Source of the DNA: Dermatemys mawii
Lineage: Eukaryota > Chordata > Testudines > Dermatemydidae
DNA length: 64,000 bases
Direction of reading: 5' to 3'
Assembly: GCA_007922305.1 (NCBI GenBank)
Contig: ML677358.1
Span: 15,025,564 to 15,089,563, forward strand
Under the pieces are notes generated by a model, which was not told the DNA's origin, searched no databases, and was given only the letters and a program-made list of their open reading frames with translations. This document shows positions 21,420-33,962 of the stretch, piece after piece. Within the stretch, counting starts at the first letter, position 1; every line of letters begins with the position of its first letter. Both the position numbers and the translations under genes were made by a program.

Positions 21420-22495
21420 TTGCTTGATATCATTCTTAAAACTTCAATACCCACCTGCTGAAGTGAAGAAACAGATTGACAGAGCCAGAAGAGTACCCAG
21501 AAGTCACCTACTACAGGACAGCCCCAACAAAGAAAGTAACCGAACGCCACTAGCCATCACCTTCAGCCCCCAACTAAAACCTCTCCAGCGCATCATCAAA
21601 GATCTCCAAACAACCTATCCTGAAAGACAATCTCTCACTCTCACAAATCTTGGGAGACAGACCAGTCCTCGCTTACAGACAGCCCGCCAACCTGAAGCAA
21701 ATACTCACCAGCAACCACTCACCACACAACAAAAGCACTAACCCAGGAATCTATCCTTGCAACAAAGCCCGGTGCAAACTCTGTCCATGTATCTATTAAA
21801 GTGACACCCATCGCAGGACCTAATCACATCAGCCACACCATCAGGGGCTCATTCACCTGCACATCTACCAATGTGATATATGCCATCATGTGCCAGCAAT
21901 GCCCCTCTGCCATGTACGTTGGCCAAACCAGACAGTCTCTATGCAAAAGAATAAATGGACACAAATCTGACATCAGGAATCATAACGTTCAAAAGCCAGT
22001 AGGAAAACACTTCAGTCTTTCTGGTCACTCAGTAACAGACTTAAAAGTGGCAATTCTTCAACAACAAAAAAACCTTCAGAAACAGACTCCAACGAGAAAC
22101 TGCTGAACTGGAATTAATTTGCAAACTGGATACCATTAATTTAGGCTTGAATAAAGACTGGGAGTGGCTGGGTCATTACATAAACTGCAATCTGTTGCCC
22201 CATGTTAAGTGTCCCCGTACTGTTACTCACACTTTCTTGTCAACTGTTTGAAATGGGCCATCCTGATTATCACTACAAAAGTTTTTGTCCTCTGGGTGAT
22301 AATAGCTCACCTTAATTAATTAGCCACTTAAAGTTGGTATGGCAAGCTCCTCCTTTCCATGTTCTCTGTGTATATATCTATCTTCCTACTGTATGGTTCC
22401 CCTCTATGCATCTGATGAAGTGGGTTCTAGCCCACAAAAGCTTATGCCCAAATAAATGTGTTAGTCTCTAAGGGGCCACAAGTACTCCTCATTTT
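21420..22495 (+). mobile_element. Penelope-like element (PLE) 3' half with GIY-YIG endonuclease remnant
   Basis: Two successive frames (21424-21741 and 21801-22106) give the C-terminal region of a PLE polyprotein. The first resembles the linker after the reverse transcriptase. The second has CTSTNVIYAIMCQQCPSAMY then YVGQTRQSLCKRINGHKSDI, the GIY-YIG nuclease signature in the form seen in vertebrate PLEs, followed by HFSLSGHSV. Translation of the next ~150 bases (ELICKLDT, NLGLNKDWEWLGHYINCNLL) continues the protein in another frame, so it is frameshifted and dead. The 3' end carries a hammerhead-like motif and the tail TGTTAGTCTCTAAGG, CCACAAGTACTCC shared with other copies in the window. 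Confidence 0.85.
22408..22447 (+). ncRNA. Hammerhead-ribozyme-like motif, GAAA box mutated
   Basis: Stem I GCAT (22408-22411) pairs with ATGC (22444-22447). CTGATGA is at 22412-22418. Stem II GTGGG (22420-22424) pairs with CCCAC (22431-22435). The expected GAAA reads AAAA at 22436-22439; then AGCT spans 22439-22442 and T22443 precedes the predicted cleavage point. The layout is the same as at 7166-7205. Loss of the G (the general base in known hammerheads) predicts an inactive copy. Confidence 0.55.
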
Positions 22496-22499
22496 TCCT

Positions 22500-25400
22500 C
22501 TTTTTGAGTACCAAGACACAGTGTTTCTGCAATAGCTACAATCCTAGCACTCCTGCTGCCAGGTTCCTTCACTAGCATTGCACCCGAGTCTGTGGATTAA
22601 TAACGTGATCATCCTGAATGTGACTGTCACAAAGACGTGACTGTGACATCACGGAAGGGTGGCAGATGCGTAATTAATATGGAGAAATGTTATTAGCGAG
22701 GATGACAATGGTTTTTAAATGGCCAGGGTATTTTTTTATAAAGCTAGAGGAATGCTTTTCTCTTTGCATTAAGGGACAAAATGGGGGCTATTCACTGATA
22801 ATTCAAGCTATTTAGGTGCCTCTATTTCCCTTGAATATCCCAGGAGATCATTATCTGGGACTGTTCCTTCCTCTTTTAAATTCAAATTGCATATCAAGGA
22901 CCTGGCAGTTGTTTGGCACCTTACTAATTTAAACAAGAAGGACTTGTTTTTCCAGGTGCTTTTTCAAGATTCATTTCTTTAAAAGCAGGACTGATTCAAT
23001 TTCCTAGTTAAACCAAACATTAGGAACAAATGCTCCGAACCCAAGTTTGTGCCCATGTGTGTCAGCTGCTCTTGCTGAGAGGGCCAATAAAGGGCTGTAC
23101 CCTAGATACTATAATTCACACCCAGCTTTCATGACTAAGTAAAGGCCTGTCATCCAGCAGTCTAACTGACAGGTACTCCTTCCTTTCTGGAACAAGACAA
23201 CTGAGGTTTAGCTATAGCCTATGTGGCTTGGGTCACAGAAAAGTGCAAATATCAGAATGAGAAGCAAAGGCCGATGTCATGTGGATTTGGGACAGAGCTG
23301 GCAAAGTCTTTCTTACTATAATATTTCACTTCCAAAAAACTCGACACACCTGAGCAAACGATGCAACACACACGTGCTTAAAAAATCCCGGGAGGACAAG
23401 GCTAATCTATCAAGAGAGACGTGCACTTTCTTCTAAATCTGAGAGCTTTGTTAAAAGATTTGCTTGTTACTTAAGAGAGCGAAAGAGTCTGGCAGCGTGT
23501 AGGGACTTGTCTGAAGCTGCGCCTTTACAACGTTTTAATGGCGGAACCTAGAAAGAAGACGTGAGGTGGGGGCGTGTCCTTTGGGACTGCAAAGCAGGAA
23601 GAGTTTTTTGTCTCGTACAATACATGTGGGGAGAGTGAGCCACCATTTTTTTAAAAGAGTGAAAGAGATGGACATCAGTTAAGAAGGTCGGATTTTCCCA
23701 ATGGCATCAGACCATTACCTTCATGGCTGGTATCTTTTCTCTAGCAGGGCCAATGCCTAATGCTTTAGCAGATGGCAAAACATTCCTCCTGACTCCTGCC
23801 GTTATTAACCTATGCCCTAAAGCATCCAATTTAATTACCCTTATCTCAACGGGCGCAACCACTGATATTTTTACATACATAATTATGGCCAAATTCTAAC
23901 CCTGCATGTGTGTTTGTGCAATTCCCCTGAAAGTCAATAGGAGCTGTGTTTGCAAATGTGGCCGCAGAGTTTTGCACTTAGCCAATACTAGGGTGTTCCC
24001 TTCCCTTCCTGCTCTCCTGAAAGAGCAATGAAATTCCTACAGATTCCCTGTTTCATGTTGTGAGTGGACATTAATCCCTGTTTTCAAATTCTCCCAGGGA
24101 AGCACAGTCACTGAAGCCAGAGGTTCTCTAACATTTTCATTCTGCTGACCACTTCCTAAGAGAGCTGCTCATGGACCTAGCTGCCTTTCCAACCCTCCAT
24201 GCTCCCACTGCTTATTCCTCCTGAAAATTCCTTTCTGTGGCTTACAAGGAAGGCACCCATGGACGACACTGTGAAAACGACCGCGCTAAGGTTCATTGGG
24301 GACAAAGCCCTATAGAATTGAACAGAAAACAGTAATCTTTCTGGGGTTTTTTTAACCATTCTATAGTATTGAATGGAAAATCATGGAAAATCCTCTCTCT
24401 TCTATTGAGTGAACGAAAAGTCTATAGAAAGGAGAACATCCTGTGTCAGATTCAATAGGTTTGCAGAGTAATTTCTGTACCCCCAACTAAATATCTGTGG
24501 CAGCCATTGGTGTCTTCCTTATTAAATTTGATTGGACTTCTCCAAAAGGGGAAGCTGTGAGGCTGAGCACACAGGAAAATCATAGCACGAATGACACTGC
24601 TGTGCTCTTATTTCCCTATCCTAGTCACACCCTCCCGTTGTCTTTTGCTTTATCCTTGGGCAGGAGTAACAAGACACACAGAATTTAAAGAGCAGATGGT
24701 GTCAATGTTATTAAAAAAATGGTCTCTTCCAGTGAAGTGTTATGGGGCCATCCTTTCCCTTGCACTAGAGCTTTTACTATCCAGTGCAAGGAGACGACTC
24801 AATGCATTTCCATGTATTCTGTTGTCCCTTCAGCTGTGGCACGGTCTCTTGGGTTCCTCAATGCTGGGTAGGCTTTAGGTTTAGGCTTTAGCCATACTGG
24901 TAGGTTCAGTCAGATAGTTTCTGGAAGCCAGCACCTGGAGCTACCAAGTGTGAGGTCATTCTTTACTTAGGTGAGGTGATGGAAGGGAAAGGAACCAGGA
25001 ACATCCTGGGAGGATTCAGTTTCTCTTACAAAGGTTTTACGTAATTCAGGCAGTAAAGATCTCCCCAGAGCGTATGAGGTGGAACTAGCTGGAGACCTCT
25101 TTTCTGGTAGGTTGGAACAGGAAAAGAGGATGAGAAAACAAACAGGTGTCAGCTGTGTAGGCATGTTGGTTAACGCATTACTGGCTGGTTCTCAGATACT
25201 GCAAAGAGGGGCATGGAATAGAATAGAATATGGTGCTCCTTAAAATAGGATAGCCTGCAAGTCCATGAAAGAAATGTTCTGATGTGAAGAGACTATGTGT
25301 TCTAGGGTTCGGTACATTGGTGCTAAACTTCAAGCATAAGAAGCAGCAGATTTTTTTAAACAAATCTGAACACAAAGAAACCTTAACTATCTCAGAATCC

Positions 25401-28400
25401 AGCTCTAAAATCTTCAAGATGCCTTCACTCAGATCTCTATCTTCAGCTCTTTCCTAGGAGCTATAGTCACTGTGACTGTCCCGTGGCTACTATACTCTCT
25501 AGTGTAGGTTCACCCTTTTATAGGAGCCTTTCTCGGCATGCTCTTCTGGTAGTTGGAAACAAGCAGCTGCACTCCTAAGGTGGCCATTTTGCATTTGATT
25601 TCTCTAGGCTAGATTTCCTTCCCTTCCATATTTAACACCTGTTATGGTTTTCCCTGGTTCCCCTTCTTTCTCATTCCTGAGGAAGTAGCAGGTCTTCACA
25701 GGCCATTGGTAACGGGAGACGGAGCATTTGGCTTCTTTGTTGCTGCGTTAAATCGAGCTCAGGCTGGTAATGACCAAAAGTTACCATCAGCTATTAGCCG
25801 TTTGGTATCTGATGTGCAATGAATCTGGTGGCTCCCCAGTCACCAGGTCCCAATGTACAGGTGTTCACATCTGAAGAACCTCCACCACTGTTGGCACCCT
25901 AGTGTCAGAGGAGGTCAGTGTTCTCACAGCTGAGATTACCCTCTCGCCCCCACAGGTCAGGTTTCTACAGATCAGCGTTCGACACATGCGGTGGACAGCA
26001 AAAGGATTGCTTCCACAACTCTGCTGCTGCTCATGCATGACTTCTGTCCCTGGATCTGTTACCCTGATACCTTTGACATGGAGTAAGCGCATTAGAAAAA
26101 TGTTCAGAGATGGAACCAGAACACCTGAGAAAGCAATGACTAAGCTCAGCTAGAAAGCTGGGGAGAATGAATTGCCCATGGGAGCAAAACTGATCCGTTA
26201 TGGCCTATCCAGGACTCAAGGGAAAAACCTTTAGAAAAAGGCCAATAGAATTTTACAGCAATGGAACCAGTAAGGTTCTGCAGGCCCATAGTGGGTTTCT
26301 GTGACTTTGAAACCCTACAGATGAGGCTGTGTATGTGAAGGGTGTAAACTAAACTGAATTTTAATATCACAATAAACAAGAAATCGTGTGCAGGTGGACT
26401 GCACTGGTCTCGAGAGGGAGTAGGGCACTAAGGGAGAAGGGACTTCAAGGTGAGGGGCAGTACATAGCTCTGAGGTTTCTGCTGCCTAGTTCAGGGATCC
26501 CTGAATCATGATTTAGGTGCAGCGTGCTGCATAGGGTCTGGGTTTTGCCTATAGATTAACAGAGAATGAAATCCTTTCCATGATTCGATTACCCTCTCAG
26601 ATTCTGTACGTGTGACATTATTCTCTATTAAATGTTAATATTCAAAATGGACACGTTTTCGGCAGGTTATTTTCTATAGGAAACAAGAAAAACAAATCCC
26701 TTCCATGTCTTTCGGAGCAGTGACTCCAGAAGTGACACAAGAACATGGTGACCTGGGCTGTACACCCGTCTCTGGCAAAAGTTGTCTATGGGGGTTAAAT
26801 CACACGCCCTGTACCATGATTTTCAGCCCCAGACATACAGAGGACACTTCATGTTCAGTCCCAGGGAAGCTATTTATTGCCCAGCAGACATAACTCACAT
26901 CCTCTCTCCTTCATCTACTTCTCTTCTTGGGATCATTCACCTCCTGAGGCCTTTCCCTTCTGGTACCTGGGCGCACATGGGAGGTGTATGTATTTCTGCT
27001 CTCTAGCTTCAGAAGCCCTGACAGCTCTACAGTCTTCTCTGCTGTGCTCTGCTTCTTTGATCTTTCCACAATACTCCCTGCACATAGAGTTGTCGGGATT
27101 CCATGGTTCTATACATTGCTTCCTGTAGATCCAGGAGATCATTTCTCAGGGATTCAAGCTTCGTTCATGAGCACCAAGAGGGGATCAGAATTCCTGGAAG
27201 AGTTGAGTCTTATAGACCCAAGTACCTAGTGAAGCCTTCTATTATGCTTTTAGTCAGGCTACACTTTACCAGAGGAACGCTCTTGGTGAATCTGAATTAG
27301 ATATCCCATTTTAGACTGTCTATTAAAAGCCTGTCCAAGAAGTCTGGCAAATTGAAATGAAGAGACTGGCGTGGTGATGAAGGGGAAATCCTTTTGATAT
27401 GTGAAAACTAAATGATACCTAATAACTGCATGAGAAAGGGCAGGCCCAGTTATCCTGTGTGGCTCCAAGCAAGCATCTGACATAAAGAAAAGTTGTGAAC
27501 TGCCTCTCGTAATTTCCCAGCGTGATGCTAGCTTATCATTCTGCATAATGCAATGTACAGAGCTTGCATGCTTTTCGGGTGTGCCTCAGAAAAGTGGGGA
27601 TAGCCTTGCAGAAAGGAGGTGGGGTCCAGGCCAGATACCTCGCTTAGTTCTATCCCCTCCGAGAGAAGCAGGAAAAAACACCCCAAGCAAGTTCACCCCG
27701 AACATAGCTGTTGAATTGAATTCATCCCACAGGGAACTCCACTGCAGATTGAACTGCACTCTGCTCCTAGAAATGCCCTTTATCCATGAGACTTGGAGGA
27801 AAGACTGGATTTGGGATTCCCATTCTCAGTACCCCCCCACCCCCGCTTTTATTTCTTGCAGGAGATCTACCCACCCCATGTCATATATTCCCTGCCCTGC
27901 TCCTCCCCTTCATTTCCCACTCACCTGTTTAAAACTTTGCACAAAGCCCGGCCAGAATAGTTCTCACAGGATGAACAGGTAGACACATGCCTACTTCTTT
28001 GCCAAAGGTTGGAAGGGGGGGACAGCCCTGTAGTTGCTCAGATTACAAATGACAGTGTTAGTTTTATTGCGGTTCTAAAGTGCAAAGGTCACAAAGGAAG
28101 AAGGGACAGAGCTAAGGGAACAAATTATTTAGCAAGGTGGGAGCAAAGCCTGAGGGGGGAAGGACTCCAGGAATGCACCTTCTCCTGGCTCAGTATGTAC
28201 CTGAGCAGGAGGGACACAGCATGAGAAATTCAGCTACATTGCAAAATGAAACCCATCTGAAAATAATGAATGTGGTTCAATATAGAAAATGTAGGATTAA
28301 GAAGTATATATTTTTAAAGAAGACATTTATCCATGTCACTAATAACACCTTTGATTATCACTGAACCCTCTTGAAAAAACAATCTTATTTGCTTTTCCCA

Positions 28401-28640
28401 GTTCATGCCGTTCGCTTACAATTTGCCATTTTCTCCGCTTGGTCAATGTTAAAAAGACTGGTCAATTTTATCTTGTGTCTAGATGGTTTCTAGTCAGTTT
28501 CACTTCTGTGTGCTCCTGCACTAGCATGATCGTGCAATGTTTGAGTTTCCAGGGCTAAAGAGGCATGTTGGGGATGTTTAATAAAGGGTTCCACTGGATT
28601 TTTAAAACTAAAAACAATCTGATGGAACCATTTCTATTAG
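22500..28640. other. No gene recognised (6.1 kb)
   Basis: I found no exon with family resemblance on either strand. A phrase near 23882-23945 (CCAAATTCTAACCC ... GAAAGTCAATAGGAGC) belongs to the old dispersed wording also seen at 4.1, 6.4 and 35.3 kb. Two runs such as ATAGAATAGAATATG (25218) are trivial. A noncoding FAT2 first exon could hide here. Confidence 0.5.
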
Positions 28641-28650
28641 TCTTAGGTGT

Positions 28651-28966
28651 CAGTGTTGACAACTCTCACAATTTTATCATGAATATAGTCTCATGATATT
28701 TAGGGCTTTTCTTAAAGCACCAGCTTCTGGATTCATGTGTTGACATGAGAATCTGTTTTCATCTTTAAAAGAAAAGAAAGTTTCTAGCCCTCATAGTTGT
28801 GAAGTAAAACTTGAACATGCGAACCCTAACCACTACACCACCAGATGACGAATAAAAAAACCCTAGTTTTATTCGTTTTAAAATCTCGTGATTTTTAAGC
28901 CAATCTTGTGATTTTGAGGGGAGGGGGCTGACTCGTGATTTTTGAACATTTGGGGTGGCAATGCTG
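28651..28966 (+). mobile_element. hAT-like miniature element (copy A)
   Basis: The left end CAGTGTTGACAACTCTCACA and the right end GGGGTGGCAATGCTG are imperfect inverted repeats (CAGTGTTG/CAGCATTG, then CCA). The interior shares successive phrases with 35418-35702: GATATTTAGGGCTTTTCTTA, CTTCTGGAT, AAATCTCGTGATTTTTAAGC, CTCGTGATTTTTGAAC. A target duplication is not clear. It has no transposase. Confidence 0.6.
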
Positions 28967-29282
28967 TATGTGAAATGAAAGTTTGTTCGGGGACAAATCT
29001 GACTGGACAGCATCCCTTTAAAGTAACAGCATAGCTGATTTCACAACAACTCAGCAATGCCACTCCCTTATACAGCTTTTCAATCACAAGCAGCATTTTT
29101 AAAATAGTGTGGCCAGAGGATGGCAGGTCATTTAAAACCTGGTGCATGTTCATTTTATGACCAAGGTCTGCCCTGGCTTGGAATGACCCATTAAATAATT
29201 GTTCCTGCTATGCTGAATATCCTGCAGGTGGATAAATTGGTTGGGGTGATAGCACACCCTTGGTTAGGGCCTCACATCCAGG

Positions 29283-29546
29283 TTGTGTCTAAAACTTGCT
29301 GATTCTTCCTGCATAACAGCTCTAAGATATGGCCTTTCTGAACCGCCCACACAGCTAAAACTCTTAGCATCTCACGTTTCCATTACTGCTATATCCTCTA
29401 GCCTTAACAAATGCAATCTCACCCCACTCACGTCCATTCAGATTGCTGCTGCAAAGATAACTTTCTTAGCTGATCACTTTGACTGTCACCCTCTGTTCGC
29501 AACCTGCTACTGGTTCCCCTTTCTCTGTTGCATCCAACATCTGTGA
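29283..29546 (+). mobile_element. L2/CR1-group LINE reverse transcriptase fragment
   Basis: The translated stretch with LTSIQIAAAKI and ADHFDCHPLF resembles the segment after the reverse-transcriptase core of L2-type LINEs (typically LQSIQNAAARL ... HITPVL ... LHWLP). Here LHWLP is YWFPF. The neighbouring residues CNLTPLTSIQ also fit. It is an 88-codon open remnant without the catalytic motif, so it is a fossil. Confidence 0.5.
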
Positions 29547-29559
29547 ATAATGCGTGCCC

Positions 29560-32500
29560 CAATTAGGAGGCTTTCGAATGCCAGCATGCCACCAGCACTG
29601 TACAGTTTTGTCTAATGCTGTTTGTAAGAGCGCATGGTCCAGAAGGAGTCCAGCTAACCAAAGAAACCGATAAGATCACCAGCCACAGTCATGGCAGTGA
29701 GTGGTGTATAAGTGCCTGGAGTACATAGAAGATGATTGCCTATAGAGATTCTCTCTACACGGTCCACTGAAGATATGCTTCTAAAGTGTATCCATATACC
29801 TACAATATTTATCTAGAGTAGATCGAGATAGAGCAGTGGATATCTATTCACACTCTCTTTACATCTACCTATTACTTAGTAATAGATATATATATCTTAT
29901 CTAGCCATAGCTATAATACAGGCTCTGCCTATCTGTTAAGTATGACATACATACTATATCTACAGTGTCTCTACCTGAAGAATTTATTTTCAGTTTCTAT
30001 CTAAAGCATGAGCAGTCCATAATATTTCCTAGCTACAAACCTCTCTGCTTCCTAAAAATACCCCACAATCTGCTCTGCCGTCTTCAAACACCACCCAGCT
30101 CTTTCTTCCAAGAACCAGGAAGGAAAGTTTCTTTGCAACAAACCTGCCCGCCTGCCAAGGAAAACCGCAGCAGATAGGACAAACTGCTTGTTCAGCTAAT
30201 CAGATTTCTAACAGGACAAGGGGGCACCGGCTTTTCCAAAAAAGGTCTGATGCTTCTTAATCTTGTTATGCGTTTACACTGGTGGTGATTTATGAATGCC
30301 CACTAATATATGCACAGACACACACACACATACCACATATGCACAGGAGCAAGCACAAATACACACATGCACACCACAGAAATACCATTTCGGTTGCAAC
30401 TGGCTGGCATGATGGTCCTGTGTGACTTGCCCTGGAGCCAAGAGCTGTTGTCCACCCAGCATAATGCAAAATGAATTGGTTTCCAACAGATATTTGATTC
30501 CAGGTGTGAGTTAGTTACTCCTTTTTTCCCCCCATAAGAGTGATGCTTATTTGTTTAAAGGGCCAGGAGACCCAGCAACTTCTGCAGCAGCTTCCTCTTT
30601 AAAGTTCACTGCGAGTAAAAATATTAGCAAGTGGGAAGTGCTTAGGAAAAGAATAGCCCCTGCAGAGAGTGCAATTTGGATTCATTTATAAAAAAGGTTC
30701 TGGCTTATAAGAGGGGGCCGTGTGTGTGTGTGTAGGTGACGCAAACAAGGGCAGTAAATAGATCAAGACTGTAACTACAGAATAAAACCCTAAACTAGTT
30801 GTCGTACACAATAAATCCCCCAGTTACCCTCAACTTCATTTATCTCAAAGTCTGATGTCCCTGAACTGTTTCAGATAAGCCAGATAGTGCTGGATATGAA
30901 GAGATGATCAGGTAGCCCAACAAGAAGTCAAATGATTTCAGCATCACTAAATGCTGAGACTGCTCAGCTTTCCTCAAAGCGGGGAGACAAAGTGTTTGCT
31001 TTTCATTCTCAGCCTCGCAGCGGGACTTGCCTCGCTAGCTAGCAATCTGGGCAGCGCAGTCATCTGGACATCTTCCCCTCTGCAGCATGGCAGGTTCCTG
31101 GATCTCTGAGTGGCCGGGAAACGCGAGGCTTCTAAACGGCAAACTGCAAATGATGCCGCTGAGATTATGTAGCATCTATGCCACTCATTCAGGCACCTTT
31201 GCCTTCCCACCTGAGACCCAGTGCCACTTTTAACCATTTTAGGCCCAGATAACTATGAGCTAACCTACAGCAGCCTGGCAGCAGCCCCAGGGCTTGCCGC
31301 AGGGTGTGACCAGTGCCCATCAGCCTGTGAGTTGGGAGAATCATGGCTGAATAAGGAGTTTTCAAACTTTTGTAAACTTTACAGCATTTGTTTTAGAAAA
31401 AAGCGCCACCGAGCCAGGTGTTTTCTAACTATCCCAAGCCACAGATGTCATCTGCTAGGTGATCTTTGTCCTTATGGATTCTGACATTCCACCTGGTCTG
31501 CTTGTAATTCCCTCAGGAGGTGAATTACCCCATTGCTGCTGCTGCTAAGGCCTTTCATATATTATCTCCCTCCTGGGAGTGCCTGGGTGCCCCTTTTTCT
31601 CCCCTTTCCCTTTTCTGCAGGTCCGCATGTGTGCTGGGGAAGGCAGACCTGCATGCCCATTGATCTGCATTTACGGAGGGATGTAGGGGCAGACTGCTAT
31701 CAGGCCTCCATAAATGCCCAAAGAATCATACATACATTGACACAAACACACCCGCGCGCTAGATATGCCCACGCCTACGTGAACGCAGAGCAAGCACCGA
31801 GGCCTTGTTTCCGCTGAGTTTTTTCCTGAATTTCCCACCTTTGCAGCCTATCAGCAACAGCGATGGGAGTGCCAGGGCAGGCAAGACGAGAGGGGCCCTG
31901 GCATCTTCACCACCTTGCTGTCTAGATTCACTCTGAGTGTGATTCGCCATCAGGGTAGTGAATATGCCAGTGCTACACTAGGGCTCTTCTCGTACATGCT
32001 CCAATAGAGCTGGCCCTGGTGGTAGCGTAATAGGGAAATAATCAGGAAAAGCATGGTGTAGATACAGCCCGCACACAATGCATCATTAAAATCATGTTAG
32101 TTTCGCTTGCATTCCCTGGGGGGTTCAGTCTGAGCTGCTGGGCAGAGTCTATTCACCGGATGTGACGGTCTGCCGCTAGCTCCTGGTAAAGTTTACAGGA
32201 CTGAATGGAAAAGGCTACTGCCCTATTCGAACCCGGGACAACAAATGCAAACATTGCATGCCTGCTTTCCCTTGCCCTGGTCACAATTCCTTGTACTAGG
32301 ACTGACAAGACCAAGGGAAAGAATGAAAGAATAACAAAAAGTTGTTGGTTGGGTTGAGTTGGGTTCCCCTCCCTGCCCCCCATTATAAATCTGTAGGCTT
32401 GGGCTGTTTGTTTCAAACTGAAGGTTAAATCTATTTACTCACCTACAAGCACAGGTTCATGAAGTGGCCTCTGACAATCCTTGATCTGTCCATCCTCCCT

Positions 32501-32880
32501 GGGCTTCCCCCCAGACCATGCTGCACAGGGCTCCCTGAGTCATTTTGAGTTTGCAAAAGCAGTGAGCAGCAGTGTGCGCTTACCTATTGCAGCAGGAGAG
32601 ACCTCTCCCGAAATTTACCAGCTTGTTGCCCCCTCAGCTGAGTCCTTGGTCGCTGTGCAGCACCCCATAAGCTGCAGGCGATCCATGGTGCTTGCGAAGT
32701 GGAGACACTCAGAGAAGTTCCGGCAAGGGGAGATTTTGCTGGCTGAAATCCCTGCAGCCCAGGTTGAAAGCAGCGAGTGAGAATGTTGCAGTAGGTGTAA
32801 CTCGTTCCCTGAAGTCCCAGCCCTTCCTGACCGAGTAGGGGAGGAGGAGAGGCATTGCTCTCACTCTGGAGAAAGGAACA
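29560..32880. other. No gene recognised (3.3 kb), AT-rich patch and small CA/GT runs
   Basis: An AT-rich stretch at 29770-29960 includes the palindrome AGATATATATATCT (29884-29897). CA-rich sequence lies at 30310-30375 and a short GT run at 30718-30734. No coding exon, RNA gene or dated element could be supported. Confidence 0.5.
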
Positions 32881-32934
32881 CGTGTATGTGTGTGTGTGTG
32901 TGTGTGTATGTGTGTGTGTGTGTGAGTGTGTGTC
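32881..32934 (+). repeat. (TG)n microsatellite
   Basis: A run of alternating TG, interrupted by two TATG units and one GAG, about 54 bp long. It makes artefactual open frames of Cys-Val and His-Thr on the two strands. Confidence 0.95.
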
Positions 32935-33149
32935 AGAGCTGGGCAGACTCCCAAGCCTCAGAGCCAAATAATGGCAGAGCTTTTTACTGCTATATTAGCC
33001 AGCATTGCCATGAAATCCAGAAATGCAGCTTAAAAGACCAGTGGTTGTTTTTAACTAGGAGCCAGGTAGGTGCTGGGGGGAGGGATGGGGAAAGGGGGGA
33101 GAATCCTGTTCTGATCACGGAGGAGCTGAAGGCTGAAAAGGCACCTGGA

Positions 33150-33335
33150 TTGTTACTGGGATTGATGAGTTGTATTGTGGTAGCCCCTAGAAACCCAGGC
33201 ATGAACCAGAGCCCCATTGTGCTAGGGGCTGTACAAACACAGAACTAAAAGACAGCCTCTGCCCCAAGGAGCTTACAATCTAAGTATAAGACAAGAGACA
33301 ACAAGGGGATACAACAGGCGGAGAGAGGAGTACAA
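33150..33335 (+). repeat. Dispersed amniote repeat, 'TACAAACACAGAAC / GAGCTTACAATCTAAG' family
   Basis: The phrases GCCCCATTGTGCTAGGGGCT, GTACAAACACAGAAC, CCCCAAGGAGCTTACAATCT and AAGTATAAGACAAGAGACAA match, in the same order, the copy at 38365-38480. I know this wording as a very common reptilian interspersed repeat, but I will not assign it to a named family. Confidence 0.65.
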
Positions 33336-33402
33336 GTGTAACCCACACACCTTTTGGACGTGGTGTTCTGTCCCACCTAGTGGCACCAAGATCACTTAGA
33401 CC

Positions 33403-33699
33403 TGGGTTACACTAGCGGGGGGGTTCGAACTAAGGTACGCAACTTCAGGTATTCACGTAGCTGAAGCTGAAGCACCTTAGTTCGACTTACTAGGCCATCC
33501 CCATGGCAGCAGGTCAACTGTGGCGGCTACCCCGTCGACTCCACTTACTCCTCTTGCAGAGCTGGAGTTCTGGAGTCAATGGGGAGTGCTTTCGGGGATC
33601 GATTTATCGTGTCTAGGTGAGACACGATAAATCGATCCCCGATACATCAAACACTGCCTGCCCCTCTGGGTACCCCAGAGGAGCAGGTAGTGTAGCCCT
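33403..33699 (+). mobile_element. Palindrome-rich miniature inverted-repeat element
   Basis: The ends GGGTTACACTAGC (33404) and, inverted, GGGCTACACTACC (ending 33698) match at 11 of 13 bases. Inside are three foldbacks: TCGAACTAAGGT (33425-33436) with 33474-33485; a perfect 23-bp pair at 33592-33614 and 33620-33642; and CTCTGGG/CCCAGAG at 33664-33680. It has no coding capacity. The dense self-complementarity is typical of some turtle-type miniature DNA elements. Confidence 0.65.
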
Positions 33700-33892
33700 A
33701 CTCTTAGAGAGAGAGTTAAATGAGTCTGCTCTACAGCCTTAGCTAATAGGCAGATGGCTTTTAGCTCATGCAGTAGAGGCTCATGCATGGAGGTCCCTGG
33801 TTCAAACCTGCTTGGGGTCTGTCGGAGTTACAAGTGTCATACCCAGAAGGTGTGTGGGTTACACAAGGAAACAGGGAGACAAACTGTTACAA

Positions 33893-33962
33893 GACAAAGG
33901 TGCTACAAGTATTCTTCATTTTCTTTACGGATACAGACTAACACGGCTGCTATTCTTAAAAG
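33893..33962 (+). mobile_element. PLE-type 3' tail fragment
   Basis: The sequence AAGGTGCTACAAGTATTCTT, CATTTTCTTTACGGATACAG and ACTAACACGGCTGCTATTC is the same 3' tail family as at the end of the PLE at 22.47 kb (AAGGGGCCACAAGTACTCC). Only the tail is present. Confidence 0.6.

Noticed and set aside
29860..29900. AT palindrome AGATATATATATCT as an origin or cruciform site
   Set aside because: It is short, composed of TA repeats and expected by chance in an AT-rich stretch.
32584..32967. Frames rich in His-Thr or Cys-Val repeats
   Set aside because: They are translations of the (TG)n microsatellite at 32881-32934.
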